The position numbers and the translations under genes are program-made. The notes beneath the pieces are model-generated. The model did not search any database. It saw only the letters and a program-made list of their open reading frames with translations, and was not told the DNA's origin. 64,000 nucleotides of DNA from Arthrobacter glacialis (lineage in GTDB: Bacteria > Actinomycetota > Actinomycetes > Actinomycetales > Micrococcaceae), in assembly GCF_002909445.1 (NCBI RefSeq), contig NZ_PPXC01000005.1, positions 186,001-250,000 on the forward strand, read 5' to 3'. The stretch's first letter is position 1. Each line of letters begins with the position of its first letter. Positions 24,176 through 33,859 of the stretch are shown here, in pieces.

Positions 24176-27100
24176 GTGATGACACCTGTTTTCTCCCGGT
24201 CAACGTATGAGTATCCGGGAAGGAGAACCCGTCGCACGCTCCGCCAGGGAATTGCCATGATGTTGGCGTTTGTGCTGGCCGTCGCAGGAATTACCGCTGG
24301 CGTGCAGCTCGCCACAAGCACCCCCGCGCAGGCCGACTACGCCAGCGGCGTGGGCCGGTACGCAGGATCCATCTACTGGTTTGACTGGACCAGCGCCACG
24401 GGCCTGACGAATGGCCAGCAGGTCAACAATGGAACCACGCTCACCGTGAATCCGCTGCCTGGCTACACCGTCACGGCAACGCTCTCAGAAGTCACTGCCT
24501 CGGCCAGCCGGAGCGTCCGGGCAACCCCGCAGGACGGAACTTATTCGGAGATCCGGCGAAACGGGTACAACACGGGCAATCAGTGGTCGGTTCTGACGCC
24601 AAACGCGGCAAATTCCCAGGCCACCTTTAAAGTCACCATGTCGGCCGTATTCAACGGCCGGCCCGTTCCTGTTGATGTCATTGCAGCCGACGGCGAAAGC
24701 GCCGGGCCGAGCGAACAAATCCGGTTCACTACCAATGGTGCGCCGTGGCAGAACATTGACAACACGACGCGCGCAGGTGCCGTCATGTGGCGCCAAAACA
24801 ACTTCGGTTTGGGTGTCAATGGTGGTTTTGGCACGCAGACCATGGGCAACTGGATCACAGACATCGGCAGCGCTGCAGGTGTGGCTCCCATCGGTGTTTC
24901 CATGGGGCCGCGCCTGGGTAACGGTCAGCCCAGTGCACCCACCGAGGTGACTGTCGCCATCAACTCCTCCGGACTTCAGAACGTCATGTTGGGCCTCATG
25001 CTCCCGGTGGAACGCGGTGACGCACCAACAAGCTTCGGCGATGCCTCCCACCTGCTTTCCTGGACCCCACAGGGAAGCATCAACCAGGCACGCATTGCCA
25101 CCGGGCAAGCGGGCGCCCCGGGTGTGCTGTTCAATGGCGGCGCCACACCCTACCTGGGCAGTGTTGCCCCGGACGGGGAAGCCGCAACACGCGACGCCGC
25201 GTGGGTCAACTGGGTGACGGATGAAAAGACTCCGGCCGGCGCCGGTGATGAGGGCGGAACCCAGCTCACAGGCCTTGCCGGCAGTGGTTTCCCGGCCTTG
25301 AAACGCTGCGAAAATACCTACAGTGTCACGGCCATCGCGAAAAATGCCAATGGCATGCCGGCTTCGGCCTGGATGGACTGGAACAACAACGGCGCATTCG
25401 AGGCCGGCGAGAAGTCTGCCGCGGCCATGGTTGCCAATGAGCAGGTGACCTTCAGCTGGGCACACGCGCCCATTTCCGGCACGACTGCCGGTGTGGGGGC
25501 GCGGTTCAGGATCGCCACGGCGCCAAGTGACATTGCGGACCCCACAGGCTCAGCCCTGGACGGTGAAGTTGAGGACTACCTCATTCCCGTCGCGGACTGC
25601 CCTTCCATCAGTGTGGTGAAATCGGCCAACACGAACAGTGTTGCCGCCGTTGGGGAAACCGTCAGCTACAGCTTCTCCGTCACCAACACCGGTGACGTGG
25701 CGTTGAGCAACGTTGTTGTCAACGATGCCAAAGTCTCGGCAACGCCGCTGCCCGTCACACCGGCAATCCTTGCCGCAGGTGCCACCGGCACGGCCACGGC
25801 CAGCTACCAAGTCACCCAGGCCGACATTGATGCGGGCCTCCTGTCCAACACGGCCACGGCTGCGGGCACCCCGCCCACCGGCGCTGCCGTGAGCTCAACC
25901 CCATCCACTAAAAATGTGACAACCCCGGCCCGTACTTCGGCCCTGACCGTCGCCAAGAGCGCAGACAGGACCATGTTCGGCAGTCTGGGTGAGGTGATTC
26001 GCTACACCTTCACCGTGCGGAACACCGGAAACACCACACTGACAAGTGCCACCGTTAGCGATCCGCGCGCAGGCGCTACGGCTCTTGCCGTGGTCCCCGT
26101 CTCGCTGGCACCCGGGCAAAGTGGGACCGCCTTCGTGGACTATACGGTGACGCAGGCGGACGTTCTCGCGGGCTCGATCAGCAATGTTGCCACGGCCACG
26201 GCCACCCCGCCGGCCACTGCAACGCCGATCCAGCCTGTTTCCTCCAATGAAGTGGTCATTCCCCGCCAGAATCCCGCGTTGACACTTGTTAAGGCTGCGG
26301 CCGAAGGCGATTTTGATGCTGTCGGTGACACACTCAACTACACCTTCACCGTGACTAACAGCGGAAACGTGCCACTCACCGGGGTTTCGGTGTCCGATCC
26401 TCGAATCGGCGCCACAACCCTGGCGGTCACGCCGTCGACCCTTGCCCCGGGCCAGGTGGGCACGGCAACGGCTGTCTACACCGTCACCCAGGCGGACCTT
26501 AACAACGGCGCAGTGATCAACACCGCCACCGTGTCGGGCACCCCGCCCGTCGGCAGTCCGGCACTGCCGACCATCTCCTCCAACGTGGTCACGGTTCCAG
26601 CCGTCCAGACGCCATCCCTGACGCTGGGCAAATCCAGTGTCACCACAGAGTACGCCACCGTTGGGCAGCGGATCAGCTACGTGCTGGATGTGCGCAATAA
26701 CGGAAATGTGGATGTTTCGGAGATTGTCCTCAACGACCCCCGCATCGGTGCCGCGAACGTGGCCCTGAACCCGGCAACACTGCAGCCCGGCGGGACCGGA
26801 CAGCTGAGCATCAGCCACACCGTCACCCAGGCAGACCTGGATGCAGGCAAGATCGTCAACACGGCAACCGGCTCAGGAACCGGACCCAAGGGCCAGGCCG
26901 TTGGTCCTGTCTCCTCCAACACCGTCACCATTCCTGCGGATCAGAATCCCTCCTTGCAGGTGGTCAAGTCGCTCAAGCAGAGCGCGTTTGCTGCAGCCGG
27001 CGACGTCCTTGACTACACCTTCACCGTCACCAACAACGGCAACGTCACCATGAACGATGTGGCAGTGGCGGATGCCCGCATTGGTGTGGGCTCCGTGGCG

Positions 27101-28762
27101 GTAACCCCGGCCACGCTGGCACCGGGCCAGACCGGAACGGCTACTGCCAACTACACGGTCAAGCAGGCCGATGTAGACGCCGGCCGGATCAGCAACATTG
27201 CCTCCGTGGTGGGAAAGCAGCCCGGCGCAGAGCTTCCGATTGCTCCCATGCCCTCCAACGAGATTGTGGTAACGGCTCCGGCCAATCCTGCAATGACGTT
27301 CGTCAAGAGCGCTGACAAGGAGAAGTTCGCTGCAGCCGGCGAGAAGATCAACTACACCTTCAGGGTCACCAACACCGGAAATGTGACCTTGTCCCAGCTG
27401 ACTGTCACCGACCCCCGCGTCGGCGTACCGAGCATCGCCGTCACTCCGGCAAGCCTGGCTCCGGGGGCCTCCGGGACAGCCACTGTGGAGTATGTGGTGA
27501 CACAAGCTGATGTGGATGCCGGTGTCGTCAAGAACATCGCCACGGTGGCCGGATCTGCCCCAGCCGGAGGCGAGCCGTTGAAGGTTCCCTCCAACGAGGT
27601 GGCCCTTCCCGCCGTGCAGGCATCAGCCCTGAACATCAAGAAGTCCGCAACTGTCACCGCGCTGCCCAAGGTTGGCGAGAACATCACCTACCAGTTTGTT
27701 GTCACGAACACGGGCAACACAACGATTGCCAATGTCACGGTTGCCGATGAAAAGGTCGACGCCGGGACCCTCACCTTTGGCGGGAAGGCTGTTGCGGCGC
27801 CGTCGGGCATTACGCTGGCTCCCACGGAGCAGGCAATCTTCCAGGCCACCCACAAGGTGACCCAGGCAGATGTTGATGCCGGGGACGTGGTCAACACTGC
27901 CACGGCCACGGGCGTCCCGCCGCTGGGCAATCCGCCGGTGGAGTCCACGCCTGACACCGTCAATTTGCCGGGCACCGCCGAGCCGGCGCTGACCGTTCAA
28001 AAGAGTGCAAATGCGAGCGACTTTGCCGAGGTGGGACAGGCGCTGGAGTACAGCTTCACTGTCACCAACACTGGCAACGTCACCATGTCAGGGGTTACCG
28101 TGGCCGATCCCCGCATTGGCGCGGAAAACCTTGAGGTGACGCCTTCCAGTCTTGCCCCGGGCCAGAGTGGGACGGCACAGGCCAAGTACACGGTGACGCA
28201 GGATGACCTTGATTCCGGCGCCATTGTGAACACTGCTTCCACCACAGGCACGCCGCCGCGAGGCACGGAGCCGATCGTGGCAGTTCCTTCCAACACGCTC
28301 ACCACTCCTGCTGTGCAAAAACCGGCCATGACAGTTCTCAAGTCGGCCAAGCAGAAGACCTTCGAGAAGGCAGGACAGACCCTGGAGTTCAGTTTCCTTG
28401 TGAGCAACACCGGTAACGTGACGCTGACAAACGCCACTGTTACGGACGCCCGCATCGGTGTGGACAAACTGGGCGTTGGGGTTCTGGCGCCGGGTCAGTC
28501 CGCAACGGTGAGTGCCAAATATGTCACTACCGAAGCTGATGTGAAGGCCGGCAAGGTGGTCAACACGGCAACCACCACGGCGCTTTTGGCCAAGACTGCC
28601 AATCCACTGCCGCCGGTGGCGTCAAACACCGTAACGGTGAAGCTGGGCAAGCCTCTGGCCAGCACCGGCGCCACCTCCATGGTGTTCGCCTTGGGCGGAG
28701 CGCTGCTGTTGGCGGGCGGATTGCTATTCATGCAATATAGCCGCCGGCGCACCCGCAGCTAG
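24176..28762 (+). CDS. Large cell-wall-anchored surface protein with nine DUF11-type repeats
   Basis: A 1,528-residue exported protein. Residues about 24-52 are a long signal peptide (GIAMMLAFVLAVAGITAGV ending TPAQA). Residues about 55-300 resemble the non-repetitive domain of CshA-type adhesins (GSIYWFDWTSATGLTNGQ). A GEVED domain lies at about 380-470 (WMDWNNNGAFEAGE, LDGEVEDYLIPV). From residue 478 come nine tandem immunoglobulin-like DUF11 repeats of about 112 residues, each with a Y-x-F-x-V-x-N-x-G-x-V core and TVTQADVDAG. The end has LASTG, a hydrophobic helix and RRRTR, the sorting signal expected for class E sortases (LAXTG). Likely an adhesin or fibril. No sortase gene is in the window. 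It is inserted between lsr2 and clpC. Confidence 0.9.
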   Translation: MMTPVFSRSTYEYPGRRTRRTLRQGIAMMLAFVLAVAGITAGVQLATSTPAQADYASGVGRYAGSIYWFDWTSATGLTNGQQVNNGTTLTVNPLPGYTVTATLSEVTASASRSVRATPQDGTYSEIRRNGYNTGNQWSVLTPNAANSQATFKVTMSAVFNGRPVPVDVIAADGESAGPSEQIRFTTNGAPWQNIDNTTRAGAVMWRQNNFGLGVNGGFGTQTMGNWITDIGSAAGVAPIGVSMGPRLGNGQPSAPTEVTVAINSSGLQNVMLGLMLPVERGDAPTSFGDASHLLSWTPQGSINQARIATGQAGAPGVLFNGGATPYLGSVAPDGEAATRDAAWVNWVTDEKTPAGAGDEGGTQLTGLAGSGFPALKRCENTYSVTAIAKNANGMPASAWMDWNNNGAFEAGEKSAAAMVANEQVTFSWAHAPISGTTAGVGARFRIATAPSDIADPTGSALDGEVEDYLIPVADCPSISVVKSANTNSVAAVGETVSYSFSVTNTGDVALSNVVVNDAKVSATPLPVTPAILAAGATGTATASYQVTQADIDAGLLSNTATAAGTPPTGAAVSSTPSTKNVTTPARTSALTVAKSADRTMFGSLGEVIRYTFTVRNTGNTTLTSATVSDPRAGATALAVVPVSLAPGQSGTAFVDYTVTQADVLAGSISNVATATATPPATATPIQPVSSNEVVIPRQNPALTLVKAAAEGDFDAVGDTLNYTFTVTNSGNVPLTGVSVSDPRIGATTLAVTPSTLAPGQVGTATAVYTVTQADLNNGAVINTATVSGTPPVGSPALPTISSNVVTVPAVQTPSLTLGKSSVTTEYATVGQRISYVLDVRNNGNVDVSEIVLNDPRIGAANVALNPATLQPGGTGQLSISHTVTQADLDAGKIVNTATGSGTGPKGQAVGPVSSNTVTIPADQNPSLQVVKSLKQSAFAAAGDVLDYTFTVTNNGNVTMNDVAVADARIGVGSVAVTPATLAPGQTGTATANYTVKQADVDAGRISNIASVVGKQPGAELPIAPMPSNEIVVTAPANPAMTFVKSADKEKFAAAGEKINYTFRVTNTGNVTLSQLTVTDPRVGVPSIAVTPASLAPGASGTATVEYVVTQADVDAGVVKNIATVAGSAPAGGEPLKVPSNEVALPAVQASALNIKKSATVTALPKVGENITYQFVVTNTGNTTIANVTVADEKVDAGTLTFGGKAVAAPSGITLAPTEQAIFQATHKVTQADVDAGDVVNTATATGVPPLGNPPVESTPDTVNLPGTAEPALTVQKSANASDFAEVGQALEYSFTVTNTGNVTMSGVTVADPRIGAENLEVTPSSLAPGQSGTAQAKYTVTQDDLDSGAIVNTASTTGTPPRGTEPIVAVPSNTLTTPAVQKPAMTVLKSAKQKTFEKAGQTLEFSFLVSNTGNVTLTNATVTDARIGVDKLGVGVLAPGQSATVSAKYVTTEADVKAGKVVNTATTTALLAKTANPLPPVASNTVTVKLGKPLASTGATSMVFALGGALLLAGGLLFMQYSRRRTRS
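25607..28645 (+). repeat. Nine tandem coding repeats (DUF11)
   Basis: Nine in-frame units of about 330-360 nt. All keep Y-[ST]-F-x-V-x-N-x-G-N, a D-x-R-I/V-G segment and VTQADVDAG-like spacing before NTAT. Units differ clearly at the nucleotide level, so they are old rather than recent duplications. Unit 7 carries about 8 extra residues (GGKAVAAPSG). Confidence 0.85.
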
Positions 28763-28779
28763 CCCCACCCAGCCATGAA

Positions 28780-28817
28780 CGACGGCGAGATCACCACACA
28801 CGGTGATCTCGCCGTCG
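28780..28817. terminator. 16-bp hairpin after the surface-protein gene
   Basis: Arms 28780-28795 (CGACGGCGAGATCACC) and 28802-28817 are exact complements around a 6-nt loop, 17 nt after the stop. The arm differs from the one after lsr2 in a single base (C to A) and the partner arm carries the matching G to T change. Confidence 0.75.
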
Positions 28818-28896
28818 CACTTTAAACACACAATCGAAGCAAAGTACACCAACTTGCTATTTCCCCTGTGGCGAACACGGCCCCATAGTGGCCGGG

Positions 28897-28923
28897 TACT
28901 GCGTAGCATCAAAGTACGCAGTA
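28897..28923. promoter_or_regulatory. 9-bp inverted repeat in the clpC upstream region
   Basis: TACTGCGTA (28897-28905) and TACGCAGTA (28915-28923) are perfect complements separated by 9 nt, ending 2 nt before the AAAGGAG ribosome site. It could be an operator or a leader hairpin. A GCGAAC half-site similar to those of the clp regulator ClgR lies at 28871-28876, but no full ClgR site was found. Confidence 0.4.
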
Positions 28924-28939
28924 AAAGGAGTGTGGCGAA

Positions 28940-31429
28940 ATGTTTGAGCGATTTACTGATCGAGCCCGACGTGTTGTTGTGCTGGCCCAAGAAGAGGCCC
29001 GCATGCTCAACCACAATTACATCGGCACGGAGCATATTCTGCTCGGCCTCATCCACGAGGGTGAAGGTGTTGCCGCAAAGGCCTTAGAGTCCTTGAACAT
29101 CTCCCTTGATGGTGTCCGGGAACAGGTCCAAGAGATTATTGGCCAGGGGCAGCAAGCTCCCAGCGGGCACATTCCCTTCACCCCGCGCGCCAAGAAAGTC
29201 CTGGAACTTTCGCTGCGTGAGGCCCTGCAATTGGGCCACAACTACATTGGCACCGAGCACATCCTGCTGGGGCTAATCCGTGAAGGTGAAGGCGTCGCAG
29301 CGCAGGTGCTGGTCAAGCTCGGTGCCGACCTGGCCCGTGTGCGCCAGCAGGTCATCCAGCTGCTCTCCGGCTACCAGGGTAAAGAGCCTGCAGCCAGCGG
29401 TGGCGGCCAGCCTGAAGGTCAGCCCGCCGGCTCCGTGGTTCTGGACCAGTTTGGCCGCAACCTGACCCAGGCAGCCCGGGAAAACAAACTCGACCCTGTT
29501 ATTGGGCGCGAGCATGAGATGGAACGCGTCATGCAGATCCTCTCCCGCCGCACCAAGAACAACCCTGTGCTCATTGGTGAGCCGGGCGTGGGCAAGACAG
29601 CTGTTGTGGAAGGTCTGGCGCAGGCCATTGTGCGCGGCGACGTGCCCGAGACCATCAAGGACAAGCAGCTGTACACCCTTGACCTTGGTTCGCTGGTTGC
29701 CGGTTCACGCTACCGCGGTGACTTTGAGGAGCGCCTGAAGAAGGTCCTCAAGGAAATCCGCACCCGTGGTGACATCATCTTGTTCATCGATGAGATCCAC
29801 ACACTTGTTGGTGCCGGTGCGGCCGAAGGTGCCATTGATGCTGCATCCATCCTCAAGCCCATGCTGGCTCGCGGGGAACTGCAGACCATTGGTGCCACAA
29901 CGCTCGATGAGTACCGCAAGCACATTGAAAAGGATGCGGCCCTGGAACGACGTTTCCAGCCCATCCAGGTGCAGGAACCCACAGTTCCGCTGACCATTGA
30001 GATCCTCAAGGGCCTGCGTGACCGCTACGAGGCGCACCACCGTGTCTCCATCACCGATGGTGCCCTGAGCGCTGCTGCCACATTGGCGGACCGGTACATC
30101 AGTGACAGGTTCCTGCCTGACAAGGCCATTGACTTGATCGATGAGGCAGGTGCGCGTCTGCGCATTCGCCGCATGACGGCGCCGCCCGAGCTCAAGGCCA
30201 TGGATGTTGAAATTGCCGTGGTCAAGAAGCGCAAGGAAGACGCCATTGACGCCCAGGACTTTGAGGGTGCCGCTGCGCTGCGCGACGACGAGCAGAAGCT
30301 CATTGTTGCCCGCGCTGACAAGGAGCGCCTCTGGAAGACCGGTGGCTTGGATGAAATCTCCGAGGTGGATGAAGAACTCATCGCCGAGGTGCTTGCCAAC
30401 TCCACAGGCATCCCCGTCTTCAAGCTGACCGAGGCCGAGTCCACGCGTCTGCTCAAGATGGAAGACGAGCTGCACAAGCGTGTGGTTGGTCAGAATGAGG
30501 CCATCAAGTCCATCTCGCAGGCCATCCGACGCACCCGATCAGGGTTGAAGGATCCCAAGCGCCCCGGCGGCTCATTCATCTTTGCCGGCCCCACGGGTGT
30601 TGGTAAGACTGAGCTGGCCAAGGCTCTTGCCGAGTTCCTCTTCGGTGACGAAGACGCACTCATCACCTTGGACATGTCCGAGTACTCGGAAAAGCACACC
30701 GTTTCCCGTTTGTTCGGTGCACCTCCTGGCTATGTTGGCTACGAGGAAGGTGGGCAGCTGACCGAGAAGGTCCGCCGTCGCCCGTTCTCCGTGGTGCTCT
30801 TCGATGAGGTTGAAAAGGCGCACGCCGACCTGTTCAACTCCTTGTTGCAGATCCTGGAAGATGGCCGTCTCACCGACAGTCAGGGCCGTGTGGTGGACTT
30901 CAAGAACACCATCATCATCATGACCACCAACTTGGGGACGCGCGATATTTCCAAGTCGATCGCCACTGGCTTCCAGCAGGGTTCGGACACGCAGACCGGC
31001 TACAACCGGATGCGGGCACGGGTCACCCAAGAGCTCAAGCAGCACTTCCGCCCCGAGTTCTTGAACCGTGTGGATGACGTTGTGGTGTTCCCGCAGCTCA
31101 CCCAGGACGAGATCATCGAGATCGTTGACCTGATGGTGGCACGCCTGGAGGCCCGTCTGGCTGACAAGGGCATGGGCATTGTGCTCACACCCGCAGCCAA
31201 GATCCTGCTCGCCACCAAGGGCTACGACCCCGCCATGGGTGCACGGCCGCTGCGCCGCACCATCCAGCGCGAGATCGAGGACCACCTCTCGGAGAAGATC
31301 CTCTTCGGCGAACTCAAGGACGGGGACATTGTCACCGTTGGAGTTGAGGGCGAGGGCGACGACGCCAAGTTCACGTTTGTGGGCACGGCCAAGCCGCACA
31401 TCCCGGACGCCATCACAGCCTCCGCATAG
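28940..31429 (+). CDS. clpC: ATP-dependent Clp protease ATPase subunit ClpC
   Basis: Hsp100 unfoldase that feeds substrates to ClpP. Two N-terminal Clp repeats ([20 protein letters not shown] and a second copy), first AAA module with GEPGVGKT, a UVR/middle segment with [15 protein letters not shown], second AAA module with [14 protein letters not shown], and a C-terminal D2-small domain. 829 residues is normal for actinobacterial ClpC1. AAAGGAG lies 9-10 nt before the ATG. A strong terminator follows. Confidence 0.97.
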   Translation: MFERFTDRARRVVVLAQEEARMLNHNYIGTEHILLGLIHEGEGVAAKALESLNISLDGVREQVQEIIGQGQQAPSGHIPFTPRAKKVLELSLREALQLGHNYIGTEHILLGLIREGEGVAAQVLVKLGADLARVRQQVIQLLSGYQGKEPAASGGGQPEGQPAGSVVLDQFGRNLTQAARENKLDPVIGREHEMERVMQILSRRTKNNPVLIGEPGVGKTAVVEGLAQAIVRGDVPETIKDKQLYTLDLGSLVAGSRYRGDFEERLKKVLKEIRTRGDIILFIDEIHTLVGAGAAEGAIDAASILKPMLARGELQTIGATTLDEYRKHIEKDAALERRFQPIQVQEPTVPLTIEILKGLRDRYEAHHRVSITDGALSAAATLADRYISDRFLPDKAIDLIDEAGARLRIRRMTAPPELKAMDVEIAVVKKRKEDAIDAQDFEGAAALRDDEQKLIVARADKERLWKTGGLDEISEVDEELIAEVLANSTGIPVFKLTEAESTRLLKMEDELHKRVVGQNEAIKSISQAIRRTRSGLKDPKRPGGSFIFAGPTGVGKTELAKALAEFLFGDEDALITLDMSEYSEKHTVSRLFGAPPGYVGYEEGGQLTEKVRRRPFSVVLFDEVEKAHADLFNSLLQILEDGRLTDSQGRVVDFKNTIIIMTTNLGTRDISKSIATGFQQGSDTQTGYNRMRARVTQELKQHFRPEFLNRVDDVVVFPQLTQDEIIEIVDLMVARLEARLADKGMGIVLTPAAKILLATKGYDPAMGARPLRRTIQREIEDHLSEKILFGELKDGDIVTVGVEGEGDDAKFTFVGTAKPHIPDAITASA

Positions 31430-31437
31430 CGAAACAC

Positions 31438-31483
31438 AATAAAGGGCGCACAAGCTGCACAGCTTGTGCGCCCTTTATTTTTT
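31438..31483 (+). terminator. Rho-independent terminator of clpC
   Basis: A 20-bp perfect stem (31438-31457 with 31460-31479, 2-nt loop), containing GGGCGCACAAGCTG and its complement, followed by a T-run, 8 nt after the clpC stop. Confidence 0.9.
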
Positions 31484-31541
31484 GCACGGCGGGCCGAGTG
31501 GGGCTCAAGGGTGCCCGTCACAGGAGCGCCGCCAAGGGTCA

Positions 31542-31547
31542 TAGACT
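31542..31547 (+). promoter_or_regulatory. -10 hexamer for leaderless argA transcript
   Basis: TAGACT ends 6 nt before the GTG at 31554, with no Shine-Dalgarno site; it lies after the clpC terminator, so argA has its own promoter. Confidence 0.45.
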
Positions 31548-31553
31548 AATCCA

Positions 31554-32060
31554 GTGACTTCAGCTCTAACTATTCGCCCCGCACGCACCTCAGACGTCCA
31601 CGCCATCAAGGACCTGGTGGCGCCGCTGGCCGAGAAGCGAATCTTGATCTCCAAGGAGTCCGTCACCTACTTTGAAGGCATCCAGGAATTCCTCATAGCG
31701 GAGATCGACGGCGAGACGGTTGGCTGCGGTGCCCTGCACGTCATGTGGGAAGACCTCGCCGAAATCCGGACGCTCGCCAGCGCCGACGCCTGGCGCGGCA
31801 AAGGGATTGGCCGCACGCTGGTGGAGCAGCTCCTGGAGCGGGCCCGGGCTCTGGGGGTCAGCCGAGTATTCTGCCTAACCTTTGAAGTTGATTTCTTCAT
31901 CCGGCACGGCTTTGAAGTCATGGCCGATCAGGGTGCGATAGATCCGGCAGTTTACTCAGAGCTGCTGCGCTCCGCCGATGAGGGTGTTGCCGAATTCCTT
32001 GACCTGGCCAGGGTCAAACCCAACACGTTGGGCAACACGCGGATGATCCGCCACCTCTAG
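31554..32060 (+). CDS. argA: Amino-acid N-acetyltransferase (short GNAT-type N-acetylglutamate synthase)
   Basis: 168 residues, one GNAT domain. Probably acetylates glutamate with acetyl-CoA, the entry step to arginine, as for M. tuberculosis Rv2747. Seen: acetyl-CoA loop ADAWRGKGIGRTLVEQLLERA, IEIDGETVGCGALHVMWEDLAEIRTLA, FCLTFEVDFFIRHGFEV and the terminal KPNTLGNTRMIRHL typical of this short ArgA group. GTG start at 31554 fits a leaderless transcript. Stands alone between clpC and dhaK. Confidence 0.85.
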   Translation: MTSALTIRPARTSDVHAIKDLVAPLAEKRILISKESVTYFEGIQEFLIAEIDGETVGCGALHVMWEDLAEIRTLASADAWRGKGIGRTLVEQLLERARALGVSRVFCLTFEVDFFIRHGFEVMADQGAIDPAVYSELLRSADEGVAEFLDLARVKPNTLGNTRMIRHL

Positions 32061-32206
32061 GAGCCCGCGGCTGCCTGGCCGAAACAGTTTCCGTGCCCGG
32101 TGCAGCCCCTAGCAACAGGCAATCTCCCCGGGTAGGGTTCAAGGCAAGGCATGCGAATTATCCGCGCGTCTGCAATATTCGCTGCGTGATTTCGGAGGGT
32201 TTGGCC

Positions 32207-33208
32207 GTGAAAAAGCTCATCAATGATCCCAAGACTGTAGTCAACGAATCGGTGGAAGGATTTGGGCTGGCGCACGCTGCCCACGTCACTGTGCACCCCG
32301 ACCCCTTGTTTGTCACGCGTAAACAGGCAGCCAAAGCTGGCAAGGTCGGCTTGATATCCGGCGGCGGCAGCGGCCATGAGCCCTTGCACGCAGGATATGT
32401 TGGCTACGGAATGCTGGATGCGGCAGTGCCCGGGGCCATGTTTACCTCCCCCACACCGGATGCCATCATTCCCGCCACCCTGGCAGCGGACTCAGGTGCC
32501 GGTGTAGTCCACATCGTAAAGAACTACACGGGCGATGTCCTCAACTTCGAAACGGCGGCCGAAATGGCCCAGGCTGAAGGCGTTGAAGTCCGCACCGTGT
32601 TGGTGAACGACGACGTTGCCGTGGAAGATTCGCTGTACACGGCCGGGCGCCGCGGCGTGGGCGGCACCGTGCTGGTGGAAAAGATTGCCGGCGCCGCCGC
32701 CGAACGCGGTGATGACCTGGATTCAGTTGCCGCGATTGGCCAGCGCGTCAACGACAACGTGCGCAGCATGGGCGTGGCCCTCTCTGCCTGCACTGTCCCG
32801 CACGCGGGCGTGCCCAGCTTTGCGCTGGCCGAGGACGAGATTGAGATTGGTATTGGCATCCACGGCGAGCCTGGCCGCCACAAGATTCCCATGGAGAACG
32901 CCGATGGCATCACCGACAGGCTGCTCCAACCCATTCTGACCGACCTGGCACCGGTGGCGGGGGACAAGGTGCTTTTGTTTGTCAACGGCATGGGAGGCAC
33001 ACCCGCCAGCGAGCTGTACATCGTTTACAGGCGCGCCGCCAAGGTTCTCGCAGATGCCGGGCTGGTGGTGGAACGTTCGCTGGTGGGCAACTACATCACG
33101 GCACTGGAAATGCAGGGCTGCTCCATTTCAGTTCTGCGCCTGGATGATGAAATGACTGCCCTGTGGGACGCTCCCGTCAACACACCTGCTCTTCGCTGGG
33201 GGATGTAA
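32207..33208 (+). CDS. dhaK: Dihydroxyacetone kinase subunit DhaK (PTS-dependent)
   Basis: Binds dihydroxyacetone covalently through a His (His219 in the IGIGIHGEPGR motif) for phosphorylation by DhaL. LISGGGSGHEPLHAGYVGYGMLDAAVPG and VGGTVLVEKIAGAAAE are typical. 333 residues; the GTG at 32207 has GGAGG 9 nt upstream, and upstream in-frame codons lie in non-family sequence. First gene of the tight dhaK-dhaL-dhaM operon. Confidence 0.94.
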   Translation: MKKLINDPKTVVNESVEGFGLAHAAHVTVHPDPLFVTRKQAAKAGKVGLISGGGSGHEPLHAGYVGYGMLDAAVPGAMFTSPTPDAIIPATLAADSGAGVVHIVKNYTGDVLNFETAAEMAQAEGVEVRTVLVNDDVAVEDSLYTAGRRGVGGTVLVEKIAGAAAERGDDLDSVAAIGQRVNDNVRSMGVALSACTVPHAGVPSFALAEDEIEIGIGIHGEPGRHKIPMENADGITDRLLQPILTDLAPVAGDKVLLFVNGMGGTPASELYIVYRRAAKVLADAGLVVERSLVGNYITALEMQGCSISVLRLDDEMTALWDAPVNTPALRWGM

Positions 33209-33859
33209 ATGGCGGACTCAACTTTTCTCACTGTTGACTGGGCCATTGACTGGTTGCGCCGCAGCGCAGCCGTTGTCGCGGAAAACCGCATGGCCCTGAT
33301 TGAGCTGGACAGGGTCATTGGCGACGGCGATCACGGGGAGAACCTTGACCGCGGCTTCAGCGCCGTCCTCGAGGCCTTGGATGCGCAGGCGCCAGCAACT
33401 CCGGGAGCAGCCTTCAAGCTGGCTGCCATGACCTTGATGTCCAAGGTGGGCGGCGCCGCCGGGCCCCTATACGGCACGGCGTTCTTGCGTGCGGCCACAA
33501 CCGTTGGCGATGCTGCGGAACTGGATGCGGCCATGCTCGGTGCCGCCCTGGGCGCAGCCCGAGACGGCGTGGTGGCCCGTGGCAAAGCCGAGGTAGGCGA
33601 CAAAACCATGATCGACGCCTGGACTCCGGCAGTCGATGCCGCGGTGGCCGCAGCCGCGGCAGGGGCTGGACCGGCCGCTGTGCTGGATGCTGCAGCAACC
33701 GCCGCCGAGTCTGGAGCCGTGAGCACCGATCCCTTGATTGCGCGCAAGGGCCGGGCCAGCTACTTGGGGGAGCGTGCCATGGGCCACCGCGATCCGGGTG
33801 CGGCCTCCTCCGCGCTGATCCTGCGCGCTGCAGCCAATGCTGCGGGGGCTGGCGCATGA
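33209..33859 (+). CDS. dhaL: Dihydroxyacetone kinase subunit DhaL
   Basis: ADP-bound subunit that transfers phosphate from DhaM to dihydroxyacetone on DhaK. The metal-binding signature IGDGDHGENLDRGF is intact, with KVGGAAGPLYGTAF and the C-terminal YLGERAMGHRDPGAASS. 216 residues. The ATG directly follows the dhaK stop (TAAATG). Confidence 0.94.
   Translation: MADSTFLTVDWAIDWLRRSAAVVAENRMALIELDRVIGDGDHGENLDRGFSAVLEALDAQAPATPGAAFKLAAMTLMSKVGGAAGPLYGTAFLRAATTVGDAAELDAAMLGAALGAARDGVVARGKAEVGDKTMIDAWTPAVDAAVAAAAAGAGPAAVLDAAATAAESGAVSTDPLIARKGRASYLGERAMGHRDPGAASSALILRAAANAAGAGA

Noticed and set aside
24176-28762. Misassembly as the reason for the nine repeats
   Set aside because: The repeat units differ throughout at nucleotide and protein level, so collapse or false expansion is unlikely.
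32061-32206. Riboswitch or regulatory RNA before dhaK
   Set aside because: The 146-nt gap shows no strong hairpin or known aptamer core; only a normal ribosome site was seen.
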